From Xiphydria camelus (Eukaryota > Arthropoda > Insecta > Hymenoptera > Xiphydriidae): a DNA stretch of 64,000 nt. The notes below the pieces were generated by a model. It had not been told where the DNA came from and ran no database searches. It saw only the letters and a program-made list of their open reading frames with translations. The translations under genes and the position numbers were made by a program. The stretch is from contig OY783197.1 of NCBI GenBank assembly GCA_963678675.1, positions 10,474,304 through 10,538,303 on the forward strand, read 5' to 3'. Positions 1-11,744 of this stretch are shown here, in pieces; the stretch's first letter is position 1, and the number at the start of each line of letters is the position of its first letter.

Positions 1-387
1 CCGGGCACGTATTTTCCTAGGATTTCTCATTCTTTGTAAGACGTCAATTTCATCATCAGATGATGATTTGACAACTGGCACATCAATCAACTCTATTTCA
101 CAACTAATAACAATTATTATGATTCTGTCACGGTTGTGATTCTGTCACGGAATAATAAAGACGCAAACAAAAAGTTAGGTTATCCCGAGGATAGCTAGCT
201 TATCCAGCGCTGAAACTGCCGGATAAGCTATCCCTGCATTTATTCCAAAGTTTATCCTATTCCAGACTTATACCATCGTGGTAAAACGCTTGCGTACAGG
301 TTATTCTCAGTATAGCGCTATACGGCGTTTATACCGTGTTGGTAAAACCGGCCCTAAAGTGCACCATACCTATTGCCCAATAAAATG

Positions 388-1180
388 ACCAAGACCATTT
401 CAGTTATTGAAGACGTTCGATAATCATCAGAAAGCATTTGAAGACCTAGGCAAAGATGATGTTGATACTTTAGCAGTGTTTCCTGTTTTGGAAGAATTTA
501 TCTGCCGGATGTGTATGGAGTCAAAAATGCAGACACCCCGTAAGGCCAAGCGAACGTTGAGACGCAGTTCAGTGAGGTGACGCAGGGCGACCGTTGCCTC
601 TATACCTATATCTATTCTGGTATAGAGGCAACGGTCGCCCTGCGTCCCCTCACTGAACTGCGTCTCAACGTTCGCTTGGCCTTAATGAAGGTCGTTTGGT
701 ACTTTTTAACGAAGCTTATAAAGCTGCAGACACTACGTATTCATTTGCAAAAAACATCGGCAATTGCGACGCATCCAACTTGCCACCATGTTCAACTGAA
801 GTGCAACAGCAACTACTGCGGAGCTCGTACATTGCCAATATCTGGCTAAATGCAAATTTGCAGCAATCAACGGACAAATCTCCAGAAAACCATGGCTGGT
901 GTATCAACGACGACAAGTACGAATTCGTCTGGTTTCAAGGAGATCAATTTCCTGAATTTGTTGGAGATGTACTTGTTGAAGATTCAAACAAAAGCGATAA
1001 TGATTGCAACAGTGACATTGAATCAGGTATGCAGATTTAACAGTAAATATAAATACAAAATATTACATTTTTCTAATCAATTTGTTTAAATTTATAGACG
1101 TAGGCTCCCGAGCATCTAGTGATCTGAATTCAGCTGACGAAGGTGACGATTCTGATTGGCTGGACACAGAAGATGACTAG
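388..1180 (+). pseudogene. 3' part of a transposon-type gene, split by a MITE
   Basis: An open frame runs from about 388 to 542, is interrupted by a 140 bp hairpin element, and resumes at 683. Removing the hairpin and one TA copy restores the frame (...QTPR, then NEGRLVLFNEAYKAADTTY). The exon ends at 1026. A 71 bp intron with GT (1027) and AG (1097) then leads in frame to a short acidic tail ending SDWLDTEDD at 1178-1180. The motif YEFVWFQGDQFPEFVGD after a cysteine-containing LPPC segment resembles the C-terminal tail of uncharacterised mobile-element proteins in arthropods. That resemblance is from memory and untested. The true 5' end lies left of the window or is lost: a TGA closes this frame just upstream. 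It cannot be functional with the hairpin in place. Confidence 0.5.
543..682. mobile_element. 140 bp hairpin MITE (AGGCCAAGCG family) with TA target duplication
   Basis: The sequence is almost perfectly self-complementary. It begins AGGCCAAGCGAACGTTGAGA, ends with the complement, and has a short TATACC-rich loop near 603-625. TA flanks both sides (541-542 and 683-684), as expected for a Tc1/mariner-type insertion. Two relatives lie inside the duplicated segments at about 30645-30755 and 49405-49525. It carries no coding capacity and interrupts the surrounding transposon-type gene. Confidence 0.8.
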
Positions 1181-2284
1181 ATGATCGACTAACTGATGGT
1201 ATTAAAAATGTCTCTATATGAAGTACCTACCGTATATTTGTAAGTCGATAAATACTCTAAGAAATTAATTCGCTTTAAAAAAATTTCTGTTAAAAATATT
1301 CTTTCACTTCACGCACCTCGTTATATTTTTATAAAACCATATATCGTCGGTCAAATGTCAAAAGGGTATTCTAAAAAAAATTATATCATTCATCCGTTTC
1401 AAAAATTGTTAAAACATCTGACACCACAAATAAAATTTTGAGTGTTCTAACATAAGACTGATTTTTTATTACTATATTGAAGCTCCTTATCAATATTGAA
1501 TGAGCGCTAAAATATTAACTCCAGGGAAAATAAATTACAATTATTACCCACTAAAAAGATTCCAAAAAAATAAACAAAATAATTATCTATATTAGAAGCA
1601 TTCCTAATACAAAAAATTCTACGGCGAATGACACGAAATCGAGGCGCGCACAATAGATGTTTAAATCGTTACGCAAGTTAGTTAATGCCGATATTTTGTT
1701 CCGCCAATTAAAATTTCAACTTGAAACAGTGTCTAAATAACATATAAAATATTGAGGCTTAACTAAATAATAAAAATTTTTTGTTGTTGATACGACGCGT
1801 TTGGGGTAATCCGCCACCCTTTTAATACCGGCCAATTAATCCGCCAATATTATGTTCATAATTGTGGACTACCAGATGAATACTAAAAAAATTGCAGTCT
1901 TAACTAAATAATATTTTTGTGCACTATTTTCTACAAGTTGGGGGCGCTCCGCCTGCCTCCCATACCGCTATCAGGGTTAATCCTCATGGATGGCACTTAG
2001 ACATGCCCCCCACAACAGTCTCTTAAGAAATAGGCTTAACTAAATAATCACTAAAAAATATCACTAGCTCTTATTGTTAGTCTATTACACACTGTATTCA
2101 ATGAAAACCGATCTGAACTTACTGACGACGCCAACACCCGCGGATGACTCCGCATGCGCATTCACGCTTCTCCGGTGATTCTATTGGACGAGGAGATCTA
2201 CAGGGGTGCTCATGCAAAACTCGCAATTTTGCTATGGGTTGTTTGATCGCGGACATACGGTACATCTACAAGGAGAGTTGCCTA
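1181..2284. other. No gene seen; short motif repeated three times
   Basis: AT-rich sequence without a credible coding frame. The motif CTTAACTAAATAA occurs three times, near 1758-1770, 1899-1911 and 2035-2047, each at a transition between dissimilar stretches. This suggests old insertion boundaries or decayed repeat units. Confidence 0.4.
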
Positions 2285-2377
2285 GAAGGTAGTACCTATT
2301 TATGTGTGACCTGAAGTAACCAATAACAGACTATTTCATTGACTTTCCCCTTTTAGTCAAGCCTCTCTTCATGGCGA

Positions 2378-2894
2378 GAGCAGCAGCCTTCGGCAGATCT
2401 CGGCCAACGATTGCCGGGAACGCGCGAAAAATACCGAACTTATCGACAGCTGTAAGAGCTGTCTAACGTATCGGTCGGACGTGCGATATGTTTGCTAACT
2501 TAACTCAACTTAATAAAAATATTCTAAACAGGACTCATAATATGAATCGTCTATCGTACTAGTTTTGGACATTAAAAATTTAGGAGTCTCTATTGTGAAT
2601 CCCTAAATTTAAACAGAATGTCATTGACGGGACTCATTACATTAATTATTTACTGATTCTATACATTAAAACTCAACCTAAGTCTTTAACGTGCAAAGCT
2701 GGCACGATAGACGATTCATATTATGGATCCTGTTTGTAATATATTTGTTAAGTTAGGTTAAATTAAGTTAGCAAATATACCGCACTGCTGACTGATTTGT
2801 TTAACAGTTCATACAGCCGTCGGTAAGCTCGATGGTTTTCAGCTGTCCTCGATCATTGTCGGCCGAGATTAACCGAGGGCTGCTTCTCTTTAGT
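2378..2894. mobile_element. 0.5 kb inverted-repeat element nested in the left arm
   Basis: The ends match as inverted repeats (AGAGCAGCAGCC on the left, GGGCTGCTTCTCT on the right). Inner arms also match: the stretch around AGCTAACTTAACTC pairs with the region near 2745-2780, and GACTCATAATATGAATCGTC pairs with the region near 2705-2735. The comparable right arm of the outer repeat lacks this block, so it is an insertion. It is non-coding. Confidence 0.6.
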
Positions 2895-3039
2895 CCAGGC
2901 AACAGGAAGTTTTACCTCATAATAATTCAGAGTTTTGAAATTTGGTAGTTTTGCTCAGTTTCACATCCTGAATAACATACTAAATTTGCAGCATCGTAGT
3001 GATGACAATAGCGCCGCCATATTAACAAAATGGCGTCCA

Positions 3040-3665
3040 AATTCGGTTCTTTTGCATTATCTTCTTTCCAACGCCTCCTAGGTAGAAGGTAGTTTAATGA
3101 AAGTTATAGAACATACGATTCTCTACAAGTTTTGTTTAAAACTTTTTTTCTCAAACAACTATTTTAGAGTTACGCTTAAATCAACTGGAGCGCTTTTCTA
3201 ACAATTGAAGAGGTGTGTGGATGAAGGTGTTATGTAACAAAAAGTTGGTTCTGAGATATTTGAGTTTGTAGGTCGCCTTCCATACAGTAGACATATGGCA
3301 TACTAAAAATACTCCATGTAATATCTGGGTTTTGAATGGCATTAGAGCTATCCAAAATTTACCAGAAGTTATAATACATTCGGACATATAACACTTTCAT
3401 CCACTGAGTGATCTCATTTTTTATAAAAATGTTACATAACACTTTCATCCACTCACCTCTTCAATTGCACTCACGTACCCTTTTCAATCCGGTTCTTTTG
3501 CATTACCTTCTTTCCAGCGCCTCTTAGGTGAAAGATAGTTACATAAAAATTGTAAAGGCTATAATTATCCACAAGTTTTGTTTAAAACTTTTTTTCCCCC
3601 AAACAAATAATTCCAGAGTTACGCTTAAGTAAACTGAAGCGCTTTTCTTAAAATCGCAATCACGT
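3040..3665 (+). repeat. Two direct copies of a 165 bp unit, 440 bp apart
   Basis: The stretch 3040-3200 (from GGTTCTTTTGCATTA to the GCGCTTTTCT motif) is repeated with moderate divergence at about 3480-3650. A third shorter repeat, AACACTTTCATCCACT, occurs twice between them (near 3390 and 3438). No coding function is seen. Confidence 0.6.
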
Positions 3666-4113
3666 ACCCTTTTCACTCTTAACTTTGCTAATTACCGATT
3701 CATCATGTTTTCAGAATCAATTATACTTGTTTCCACACCACCATGAGGTAGACTGAACGGCGCGTTTTTTTATTGTGATTTCCCTAGTAGGCCTACTCCA
3801 CAACACCAGCCTTTCTACATTCACATGCTATGCCACATCCTCTTCTGCATTTGCAGGAGATAAATCTAAGGAGTCCTGCAGGAACAGGATCTTCAGTTGT
3901 TGTAACTGGAAGTGCAGTTTGTCCATTCGCAGTTTGTCCTATAATCGCTAATAGTTTAGAAAAGCTCTTCAGCCAAAACTAGTTTTTCCTAGTCGAAACT
4001 GGAATTGACAAATATTTTCAGTTGATTCTAGTTTTGATTAAACATATTGTCAGTAAATACTAGGTTAAAATTAAATACGTTTTCATGCCGTATGTCAGCT
4101 AATTCTAGTTTTA

Positions 4114-4263
4114 TGTGGCTTCGCTCGCTTCGCTTGCTCCGCCGATTCTAACCCAATCCAACCTAATCTAACAAATTAAAATATAAATAAAGTAGACTTG
4201 GTAAGGTTAGATTAGGTTTGGTTAGGTTATAATCGGCGGAGCGAGCGAAGCGAGCGAAGCCAC
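4114..4263. mobile_element. 150 bp hairpin element (GTGGCTTCGCTCGCT family)
   Basis: The left end GTGGCTTCGCTCGCTTCGCT is complementary to the right end near 4240-4263, and both arms carry GGTTAGGTTAGATTAGG-like tracts. A close relative lies at about 42108-42240. The TTAGGT tracts are part of this mobile family and not telomere repeats. Confidence 0.7.
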
Positions 4264-4349
4264 CAGAAACGGTATGCATCAGTCTCGACTTCTCAACATA
4301 TGTAAGTCGGACAATAAATTCAAAAACCTTACAGTTTTTGGACAATTTT

Positions 4350-4540
4350 TGTGTCCAGATGCTGTAATGTAAGATGATTTCATTAAATGGATAAAGAATA
4401 TTTCCATTTCATGAACTGGACAGAATTTTATCCAGATAGAGGAATAAAATATTATTCTTCTATCTGGATACAGTTCGCGAAGTGGATATCCATTTCATGA
4501 AATGGACAATTACGCCAAGTGGGGGTGCGACATATATATA
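4350..4540 (+). mobile_element. MITE with TTTCATGAACTGGACAGAAT core, copy 1
   Basis: An imperfectly palindromic unit whose two halves contain AGATAGAGGAATAAAATATT and its complement. Nearly identical copies lie at about 41635-41815 (opposite strand) and 42415-42550 (same strand). Non-coding. Confidence 0.65.
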
Positions 4541-4904
4541 GATTATATAGACAGAGATATAAGTGTTGGCTGTTTACGGAGTGCGTGGGGAAGCGAGGAG
4601 AAAGTGACTAGGCTTGTGTGCGTCACCAATGCTAGCTGCGCTATTAGTAGGTTGTATAGCGATTTACCATATCGACATCATCGACATGAAAATGTAATGC
4701 CACCTTAGGCCGCAAGCGCTGAAGTAGCTGCGCACTAATCACTGCGCATGGGTTATGATGTCACATCCGCTTTCACATTTCCGTCCCATTTTCCGAGATT
4801 TACCCTCATACCGCCGTATAATAGATGTTTACACATCAAAAATATTTTAAAAGTAATTAGGAAAGGAGATACAGGCATTTGAAGTCATACATATATATTC
4901 TCTC

Positions 4905-5085
4905 ACATACATTTGATGGCGTATGCGTGTGGTCGCATTTGTGTACGCATTTCCGATCATCGCTGAACAGTCGACGATGAAAGCCGGAATATATCTCACA
5001 CATTTGATGGCGCGTATGTGTGTTTGATCGCATCTGTGTCCACATTTCCGATCATGGCCGAACTTCGCCGAAGATAGACGGAATT
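4905..5085 (+). repeat. Tandem duplication of a ~90 bp unit
   Basis: The unit starting ACATTTGATGGCGTATGCGT near 4910 recurs as CACATTTGATGGCGCGTATG near 5000. Both copies contain CATTTCCGATCAT followed by a GCCG/CGCTGAAC stretch. Overlapping open frames here are by-products of the repeat. Confidence 0.6.
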
Positions 5086-5745
5086 TTTGTGACATTTTGA
5101 CATATAGGTATATATTGGCCGAGAAATAAAATTCTCGACCTTTAGGCGCGAGGGGCGTGGCTTCGCGTTGCTAGGGATGAATCTTTATTAATATGTAACT
5201 TATAAAATTTATTCTAGTCTCTATTAATAGAGAATAATCAATTTATATGGTGTAACGAAGCATAGTTTTGGTTATAACCACATATTTATTGAGAAAATTC
5301 GATGTAAAAATTGAGGGGTAGAGGGAGCAGACATTTGTGGTGTAAAGAGACACGGGTGCCCGCTTTATGAACGGAAAACACTTGAATGAACATGCCGCGA
5401 AACACTACCGTGTCTCTTGATAACTTTCATTAAACTACCTTTTACCTAGGAGGCACTGGAAAGAAGATAATGCAAAAAAAAACGAATTTGGACGCCATTT
5501 TGTTAATATGGCGGCGCTATTGCCATCACTACGATGCTGCAAATAGTATGTCGTTCAGGATGTGAAACTGAGCAAAACTACCAAATTTCAAAACTCCCTG
5601 AATTATTATGAGGTAAGGCACTTTTTAACTCACTGTTGGCTGGACTACTTGTCGTGAAGAGAGGTTTAACCAAGAGGGGAAAGTTAATAAGATAGCCCGC
5701 TATTGGTGACTTCAGGCCAGACATAATTCCTACCTGTTAGGTAGC

Positions 5746-6222
5746 TCATCCTTCTATCTCTATCTCTATCTATTATAAAAAATTTACAGAATTCGCCTCC
5801 AAGCAAAGTTCAGATACATTGGAAATGAACATAGTTATTGTTTTCATATTTTCTCCTGGATTATAATCTTTTTTCTCAGTTACAGCGAAGTGTGGCATGG
5901 TACATGAGAAAACGAAGGAACTGTATAATTGACTAAAAACAACAAAGTAGGTCATAAGTGTATTGACACGAAAAAATACATATAAGAAACACATATTATA
6001 TTATACGAATAGAAACATGAACATACAGTATGATATAAGAAAAAGAAATTTTTATATTTCTAAAAGAAATGAAACCTGACTGCAGATATCCTCGTAGTAA
6101 CACTTTGAAACAGAATGAAAACCCTGAAAAGTAATGACATAATAAATACGCACCTTTTTGCATGAGAAATACGAATATTTTGAAACAGAAATAAAACTGA
6201 AAATTTAACACTACATACATCA
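5746..6222. other. No gene seen
   Basis: AT-rich sequence 3' of the minus-strand coding segment that ends at 6223. Short open frames show no recognisable domain. No poly(T) run marks a processed-copy tail here. Confidence 0.4.
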
Positions 6223-7058
6223 TCACCAATCATCTGTACGAATCAAAGTACCGCGAACATATTGCGATGACAAAGGTTGTTCATCATCTGAAGAAGATGA
6301 ATCCTTGGACATCTTAAATTGTTTACATTTTTGTGACATCGCCATTGCAAAATCTTTACCGGGGTCGACTCGTGGAAATTCTGATGGCATATAAGCCATC
6401 GATTCCACTGTCATATCTAGAGAAATACCACTTCGAGTAATTTTTAAACCACGAATTTGCAGGAGCATCATTGTGTGCATATAAGTTGGTTTGATCAATT
6501 GTTCCCACTTAACCATTTTCATTTCTCGACTGGTTTTCTCAAAGAGAAATAAGGAAGAATTAATGCAACTAGGTATATCATTGTTACTAAAGACTGAATC
6601 CAAAAATGCCTGGACTATCTTCACCCGCAGAGGAACGAGAAGGCGCTTTGGCGGTTAACAATTTCTTGCGCAAATTTGCAAACATTTGTTTCATGTTATC
6701 TAGAATACTGAACCGTTTACACGCTTCCACGAACACCGGAACACTTGCCAACACTTTAACATCCGTTACAAAACGTTCGACAAATTCTTGCACACATTAA
6801 TTGTCTACTCTCTTCGTGTCACCAGTGACTTACTATGGGCACTAGCAGTTGAACTCTATGCTTCGGCTCTAATTGATTAATATGTCTTATAATCATGCGA
6901 TGTAGAAAATCTTCCGAATGAGTAATTGTCATGCCGTACGCGTTAGTGACGAGAAACAATGCCGGTATCTTTTTGTACATAAATTGGCAGAAATGGGTTT
7001 TAACAACGGGTCTTTTTAAACATTTTAATATAGTCTCAATACACACACGACACAACAC
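6223..7058 (-). pseudogene. Unrecognised protein-coding remnant, about 270 residues, frameshifted
   Basis: Three adjacent minus-strand frames read like one helical, cytosolic-type protein. Segment one (7058-6825) contains KTHFCQFMYKKIPALFLVTN and ends LEPKHRVQLLVP. Segment two (6793-6600) contains QEFVERFVTDVKVLASVPVF. Segment three (about 6600-6223) contains VKWEQLIKPTYMHTMMLLQI and ends in an acidic serine run (SKDSSSSDDEQPL) before the stop. The frames are joined by shifts near 6800-6825 and 6600. The only GT-AG pairs available there would give introns under 50 bp, so frameshifts are more likely. I do not recognise the family. It could be the 3' end of a captured host gene, a retrocopy or a transposon gene. 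Confidence 0.4.
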
Positions 7059-7271
7059 ACACCCGGGAGATATTCATTTCCGCACCGCGAAGAATCGTTA
7101 GGTCCGATTCACACAGAACTGGTGCGTGGTGGTGGTGTGGGACTAGCGTGGTACGGGCATGTCCCACCTGCATGTTAGCCTATAGGGGCCGTGCAAAAAC
7201 GATAGAGGGAGTTGTAGCGTCGATGCTTGTGCTACATCTAGCGATTATAAGAAATCAAGGGATTCTTTTTA

Positions 7272-7682
7272 ACACGGGGAACATACACCCCCCGACTCGG
7301 ATTTTGTCGCTGGGGAATTTTCAAGAGCAAGTTTAGCAGAGTCTCGTGTAGATGACCGATACGGGAGACGACGCGGGAGATATATGGCTGACACAGGATA
7401 GCGGGGTATGGAATGATGAAGTTGTTTTGTGAATTCGGTAGAGAAAAAGTAATCTAATTTTCTTTCAGTTTAGTTACCACTACTTTACAATAATAACTTT
7501 TTACGAACATTTATTTTTATACAACGAATTCACAAAATTTAACCTCATCATTCCATACACCGCAATCCTGTCAGCCACGTCTCCCGCATCGTCTTCCGTA
7601 TCGGTCATCTACACGCGACTCTGCTAAACTTCCTCTTGAAAATTCCCCAGCGACAGAATTCGAGTCGGGGTGTGTAGAATAA
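7272..7682. mobile_element. 410 bp inverted-repeat MITE
   Basis: The left arm (CCCCCGACTCGGATTTTGTC and onward) is complementary to the right arm ending near 7680. The pairing continues inward through GATGACCGATACGGGAGACG and through GTATGGAATGATGA. The centre is near 7480. Non-coding. Confidence 0.7.
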
Positions 7683-8616
7683 GAAAAGTTAAAAATGTTA
7701 AAAATCATAAGGCACGGATTTTTTGCCAATACAAAATACCCCCACTGAAGGCCAAAATAAAGATAAAGGTGAAAAACTGTTTCACTCAGGTCATGTATTC
7801 AATGATGAAGAGATAAATAATCCCGAAACACAAAAAGTAACCATAACCTCAAAGGTTGTAGCTCAGACCACAGTCTCAAAGGCTTATGACATTCGTTTAT
7901 CACGCTCCCATGCCCGATGAATGCTAGCAGTGAGAAATTTGTAAAATTTAATTTGTCCACTAGACGGTTTTTCATGATTCCCGGCACTTCAACAATTTTG
8001 AATGCAAGATACGTGATACGATGTACGCATAATGATATTAATTATTTGTCCAAATAATTAATATTTCAATCATTAAAAATTTCTCCCATATGAACACTTG
8101 TTAAATTTTCTCCCAAAAATTCTAATTACTGCCATCAGGTGGCGTAGCAATCGTCATGCACGGTCCCTATGAGGCTATTCAGATAGAGGTGACGTGGCAT
8201 TGGCGTGGTGACTCCCGCCACCGCCACGTCACTTCGACATCATGAGAAGCCTACAGGAGTGGCATGTGCCATACGAAAGTCTGGTATTCCGTCGCACGAT
8301 AAACGGAATTCGGAAGGTCGATTCTTACCTCTTAACCCATTTGCATTAAAGCGCGGAAAAATTCCATGAGCCCGCGGCTGTCTTCTATCACCAAGTGCGG
8401 AATAATCCGCGAGCCCGCGACTGTATTTTGTTACAAGTCGCTGAATATTCTTCAGACGCAATACATTCTGAACGAGTTTTACTTTTGTTGTGAAAATCTT
8501 TCTAATTGCCACTATGACTAAGTGCTATCATTGTTTCGACAAACGATAGTCGGAATTCTAAATATCAGTCCTAACCGCTCAGTATTATCACGATCTATAT
8601 GCATACCTCATTAATC
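7683..8616. other. No gene seen
   Basis: Open frames up to 90 codons exist on both strands but show no domain. Near 8190-8240 is a short GC-rich palindrome (GTGGCATTGGCGTGGTGACT / CACCGCCACGTCAC). Motifs around 8335-8460 (GAGCCCGCGGCTG / GAGCCCGCGACTG) form a short direct repeat. Confidence 0.35.
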
Positions 8617-9503
8617 ACAGGCACACAAAAAAAAAGGTCTTGTTCCCAGAACCAGACCAACATATCTTTATGTTTTTGGGGTCGCTGAATCCGAATCCGC
8701 GGTGTCCGTTTGTCTCCATCACGTCACATTTTTTTTAATCTCAAAAAACCATCAATAGATCATGATTTTCAAAAAGTTAATGGACTTAAACCAAATTCGC
8801 TATAAGGGGTTTTTTGGGTCGCTGATCACGAATCTGAAATCGGATTTCAAAAACTCAAGATGTAGGATCCAATATGGCGGACGAGATTTTTGAAAATCGA
8901 CGGATTCATGCCGAATTTGGTATAAGGAGGTTTTTTAGGTCGCTGATCATGAATCTGAAGTCAGATTTTAAAAATTCAAGATGGCGGATCCAATATGGAG
9001 GACAAGATTTTCGAAAATTTTGAATTTTTGTAAATATAACTTCATATTTGTCATTAGTGATCGAAAAAAAACCCTATACCAAATCTGGTATGAATCCGTC
9101 GCTTTTCGAAAATCTCGTCCTCCATATTGGATCCGCCATCTTGAATTTTTAAAATCTGACTTCAGATTCATGATCAGCGACCCAAAAAACCCCCTTATAC
9201 CAAATTCGGCATGAATCCGTCGATTTTCAAAAATCTCGTCCGCCATATTGGATCCGCCATTTTGCATTTTTGAAATCCTATTTCAGATTCGTGATCAGCG
9301 ACCCAAAAAAACCCTTATAGCGAATTTTGTTTAAGTCCATTAACTTGTTGAAAATCATGATCTATTGATAGTTTTTTGAGATTAAAAAAAAATGTGACGT
9401 GATGGAGACAAAGGGACACCGGATTCGGATTCAGCGACCCCAAAAACATAAAGATATACTGGTCTGGTTCCGGGAACAAGGCCTTTTTTTTTGTGTGCCT
9501 GTG
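8617..9503. mobile_element. 887 bp palindromic element with internal repeats
   Basis: The ends are exact inverted repeats beginning CACAGGCACACAAAAAAAAA. Each arm then carries GGGGTCGCTGAATCCGAATC, CATCACGTCACATTTTTTTT, and two or three variants of a module containing ATCCAATATGGCGGACGAGA and GGTCGCTGATCATGAATCTG. The centre is near 9060. The module repeats within each arm make the element look like a foldback with internal tandem units. Non-coding. Confidence 0.75.
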
Positions 9504-10144
9504 TAATCTAGGGTCAATCTCGTCATCAGATGGGCGGTATATAGGGTGTTTCCCAATTACGGTTTGTAACTTCAGGGTGTAATTCCTGGCAATATTTTAA
9601 TAAAAAAAACTTATATAAACATGTTTTGGGAATCGCTTATATTCCGAAATATAGGGTGTTGAGAAGATGTCAAAAAATCAATATTTTTGCACATAAAGCT
9701 TGAATGGTCGTTCTCAAAATTTTGGAGTTAACCCTTTGCCCTCGAGACCTTTTTCACACGTGCGAATCAGCAACTTGAGATGATTTCGCGAAAATCTAAT
9801 GTACACTGTGAAAAGATTGTATAGTAAACTTTGTGTTACTAAGTTTTCATCATTAAAATTTATCCATTAAAATTACTATATACGATTAAAACAGTTATAT
9901 TTACTACAGATTTGATTCCCTTTGCACTCGAGGACATTTCGCGCCCGCGAACCAGCAACACGAGGCGATTTTACCTTTTCGCGCGAACAAACCTATTCCA
10001 TGCGAATGCTAAGCTGAGACTAACTACGCTGAATAAGAATGCAGGCCGAGCCTCGTAGTATAGGTACGGGTACACTTACAATTAGCGTCATACCGCTCGA
10101 GCGAGAAATCTTATCGCGCGTCGGAAATAAACATATCGAGTTTA
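9504..10144. other. No gene; piggyBac-like end motifs
   Basis: TTAACCCTTTGCCCTCGAGA at 9728 and CCCTTTGCACTCGAGGACAT near 9918 are related. The first is preceded by TTAA, as in piggyBac-type ends. ATAGGGTGTTTCCCAATTAC near 9541 and ATAGGGTGTTGAG near 9651 look like another terminal motif. These appear to be fragments of decayed elements. Confidence 0.35.
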
Positions 10145-10724
10145 TACAGGGTGTTCGGAAAAAACACCGACACAGAAATAGGGGTGATAGGTTACGTCAT
10201 TACAAGTATTTTGATATCAGGGACCTATACCCGCAAGCGCCCCCTTCTGGAGATATCAACTTTTCAAGTTTATAACGACCGAAGTTGATCAAAGTAGAAT
10301 AATATTGAGTTTTTTGTCTACCTGTACAATTGAAAAACAAATGAAAACTCCTTGTATCCGCATCATCTTCGAAAAGTACAAGGACTTGAGCCAAGCGGTT
10401 ATCCTTTCCGCAAGCAGTTTGCGCAGTGGCACATCTATCCAGAATCGTTTCCGATGTTGCATGGACATGGGTGGCCGTCATTTTGAGCATTTGCTGTAGT
10501 ACATTGTTTTTGTATCTCGTAAAATTAAATATTCGTTACCATCTTGATACGTTTCTTATTATTCTACTTTGATCAACCTCGGTCGTTATAAACTTGAAAA
10601 GTTGATATCTCCAGAAGGGGGGGGGGGGGCGCTTGCGGGTATAGGTCCCTTACATCAAAATACTTGTAATGACGTAACCTATCACCCCTATTTCTGTGTC
10701 GGTGTTTTTTCCGAACACCCTGTA
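10145..10724 (+). mobile_element. 580 bp IS630/mariner-derived MITE with TA duplication
   Basis: Terminal inverted repeats of roughly 160 bp start TACAGGGTGTTCGGAAAAAA, with TA on both sides (10143-10144 and 10725-10726). Between the arms, 10435-10499 encodes NRFRCCMDMGGRHFEHLL then a stop. This matches the C-terminal signature of IS630/Tc1-mariner-type transposases and the remnant at 61645-61857 in this window. It appears to be an internally deleted copy. A run of ten or more G near 10616-10628 lies in the right arm only. Confidence 0.75.
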
Positions 10725-10948
10725 TACACGGGAGCCGTGCCGCTCTAGTGAACGAGTCAAACTACCCGGACTTCTATTTTTCTCACCGTGTCCATACCCT
10801 TCTAATTAGAATCTTAAAATTACCTTCATTAGACAGAGAAAATTGCAATCTACAAAATGATACCAAGATCAGCTCCCCACGCCCACTTAAACGCCCAGGG
10901 GTCGCGACCGAACATTTGTTACATTTTGAAGTTTCGTGCACTCCTACC

Positions 10949-11382
10949 TCAGAACACCGATTCCTGAAACATTTTCAATGTTAAAATAGTTTTCGAATAA
11001 ATGTGTCGCCAAAAACCCTGGCGGGGGGACAGGATGCGCGAAGTACGGACGGTTGTTAGAGGAGGAGGAGGAGGAGGAGGAGGAGAAGAAGAAGGGGAAG
11101 GAGAAGGAGGAGGAGAAGAAGAAGAAGAAGAAGGAGAAGAAGAAGGAGAAGAAGAAGGGGAAGGAGAAGGAGAAGGAGGAGAAGAAGAATAAGAAGGAGA
11201 AGTAGAAGGAGAAGAAGGAGTAGAAGGAGAAGGAGAAGAAGAAGGAGGAGAAGATGGAGAAGATGGAGAAGAAGAAGAAGGACGAGGAGGAGAAGAAGAA
11301 GGAGAAGGAGGAGCAGAAGCAGAAGCAGAAGAAAGAGAAGGAGAAGAAGGAGGAGAAGGAAAACACATTTTCTATAGAGCAA
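10949..11382. repeat. Purine-rich low-complexity tract (GGA/GAA)
   Basis: From about 11056 to 11365 the plus strand is almost entirely GGA/GAA/GAAG. Long open frames on both strands (poly-Glu/Gly on plus, poly-Ser/Phe/Leu on minus) are compositional artefacts. Confidence 0.9.
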
Positions 11383-11744
11383 ATATCACAACAAAATTAA
11401 CTCTTATAAAATCTTTAGTACCGCTATTAAATAATTCAATACCATGTAATTTGCAGTAATGGTTCTTGAGAAAAAGTCATTTATAAATTCCAAAAATGTT
11501 TCTTACGGAAAATTGAACATTTCTAAGCTTATATTTGGCGATAATCAATATTATTTAAAATTAGAAAGGAATCTCAGAAAAAAATTAGCTTAATCGATGC
11601 ATGGACACATTTCCCGCATGTTTACCGAGCTACGGTATTTATACCTAAAATATAAATAGAATAAAGTAATAATATTCTGAGATGACGATTATCTGGAGAA
11701 CGTAGAATGAGTACAATGGTCTCACCTCCACGTATGCGCTGCTA

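Larger units (their letters stand above)
2285..5745. repeat. 3.46 kb interrupted inverted repeat
   Basis: The sequence at about 2285-2377 and 2895-3107 (including the stretch on either side of ATATTAACAAAATGGCG) reappears reverse-complemented at about 5427-5745. The left arm is broken by an inserted 0.5 kb inverted repeat absent from the right arm. The interior holds two copies of a 165 bp direct repeat, a hairpin element, a MITE and a tandem duplication, so the element has collected later insertions. No transposase is visible. Confidence 0.65.

Noticed and set aside
4195..4225. TTAGG-like runs considered as telomeric repeat
   Set aside because: The repeats are TTAGGT/TTAGATTAGG inside the arms of a hairpin element that recurs near 42.1 kb, and the runs are too short.
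10949..11382. Long open frames (poly-Glu/Gly, poly-Ser, poly-Leu) of up to 140 codons
   Set aside because: They are all translations of a GGA/GAA low-complexity tract; every frame is open because the tract lacks stop triplets.
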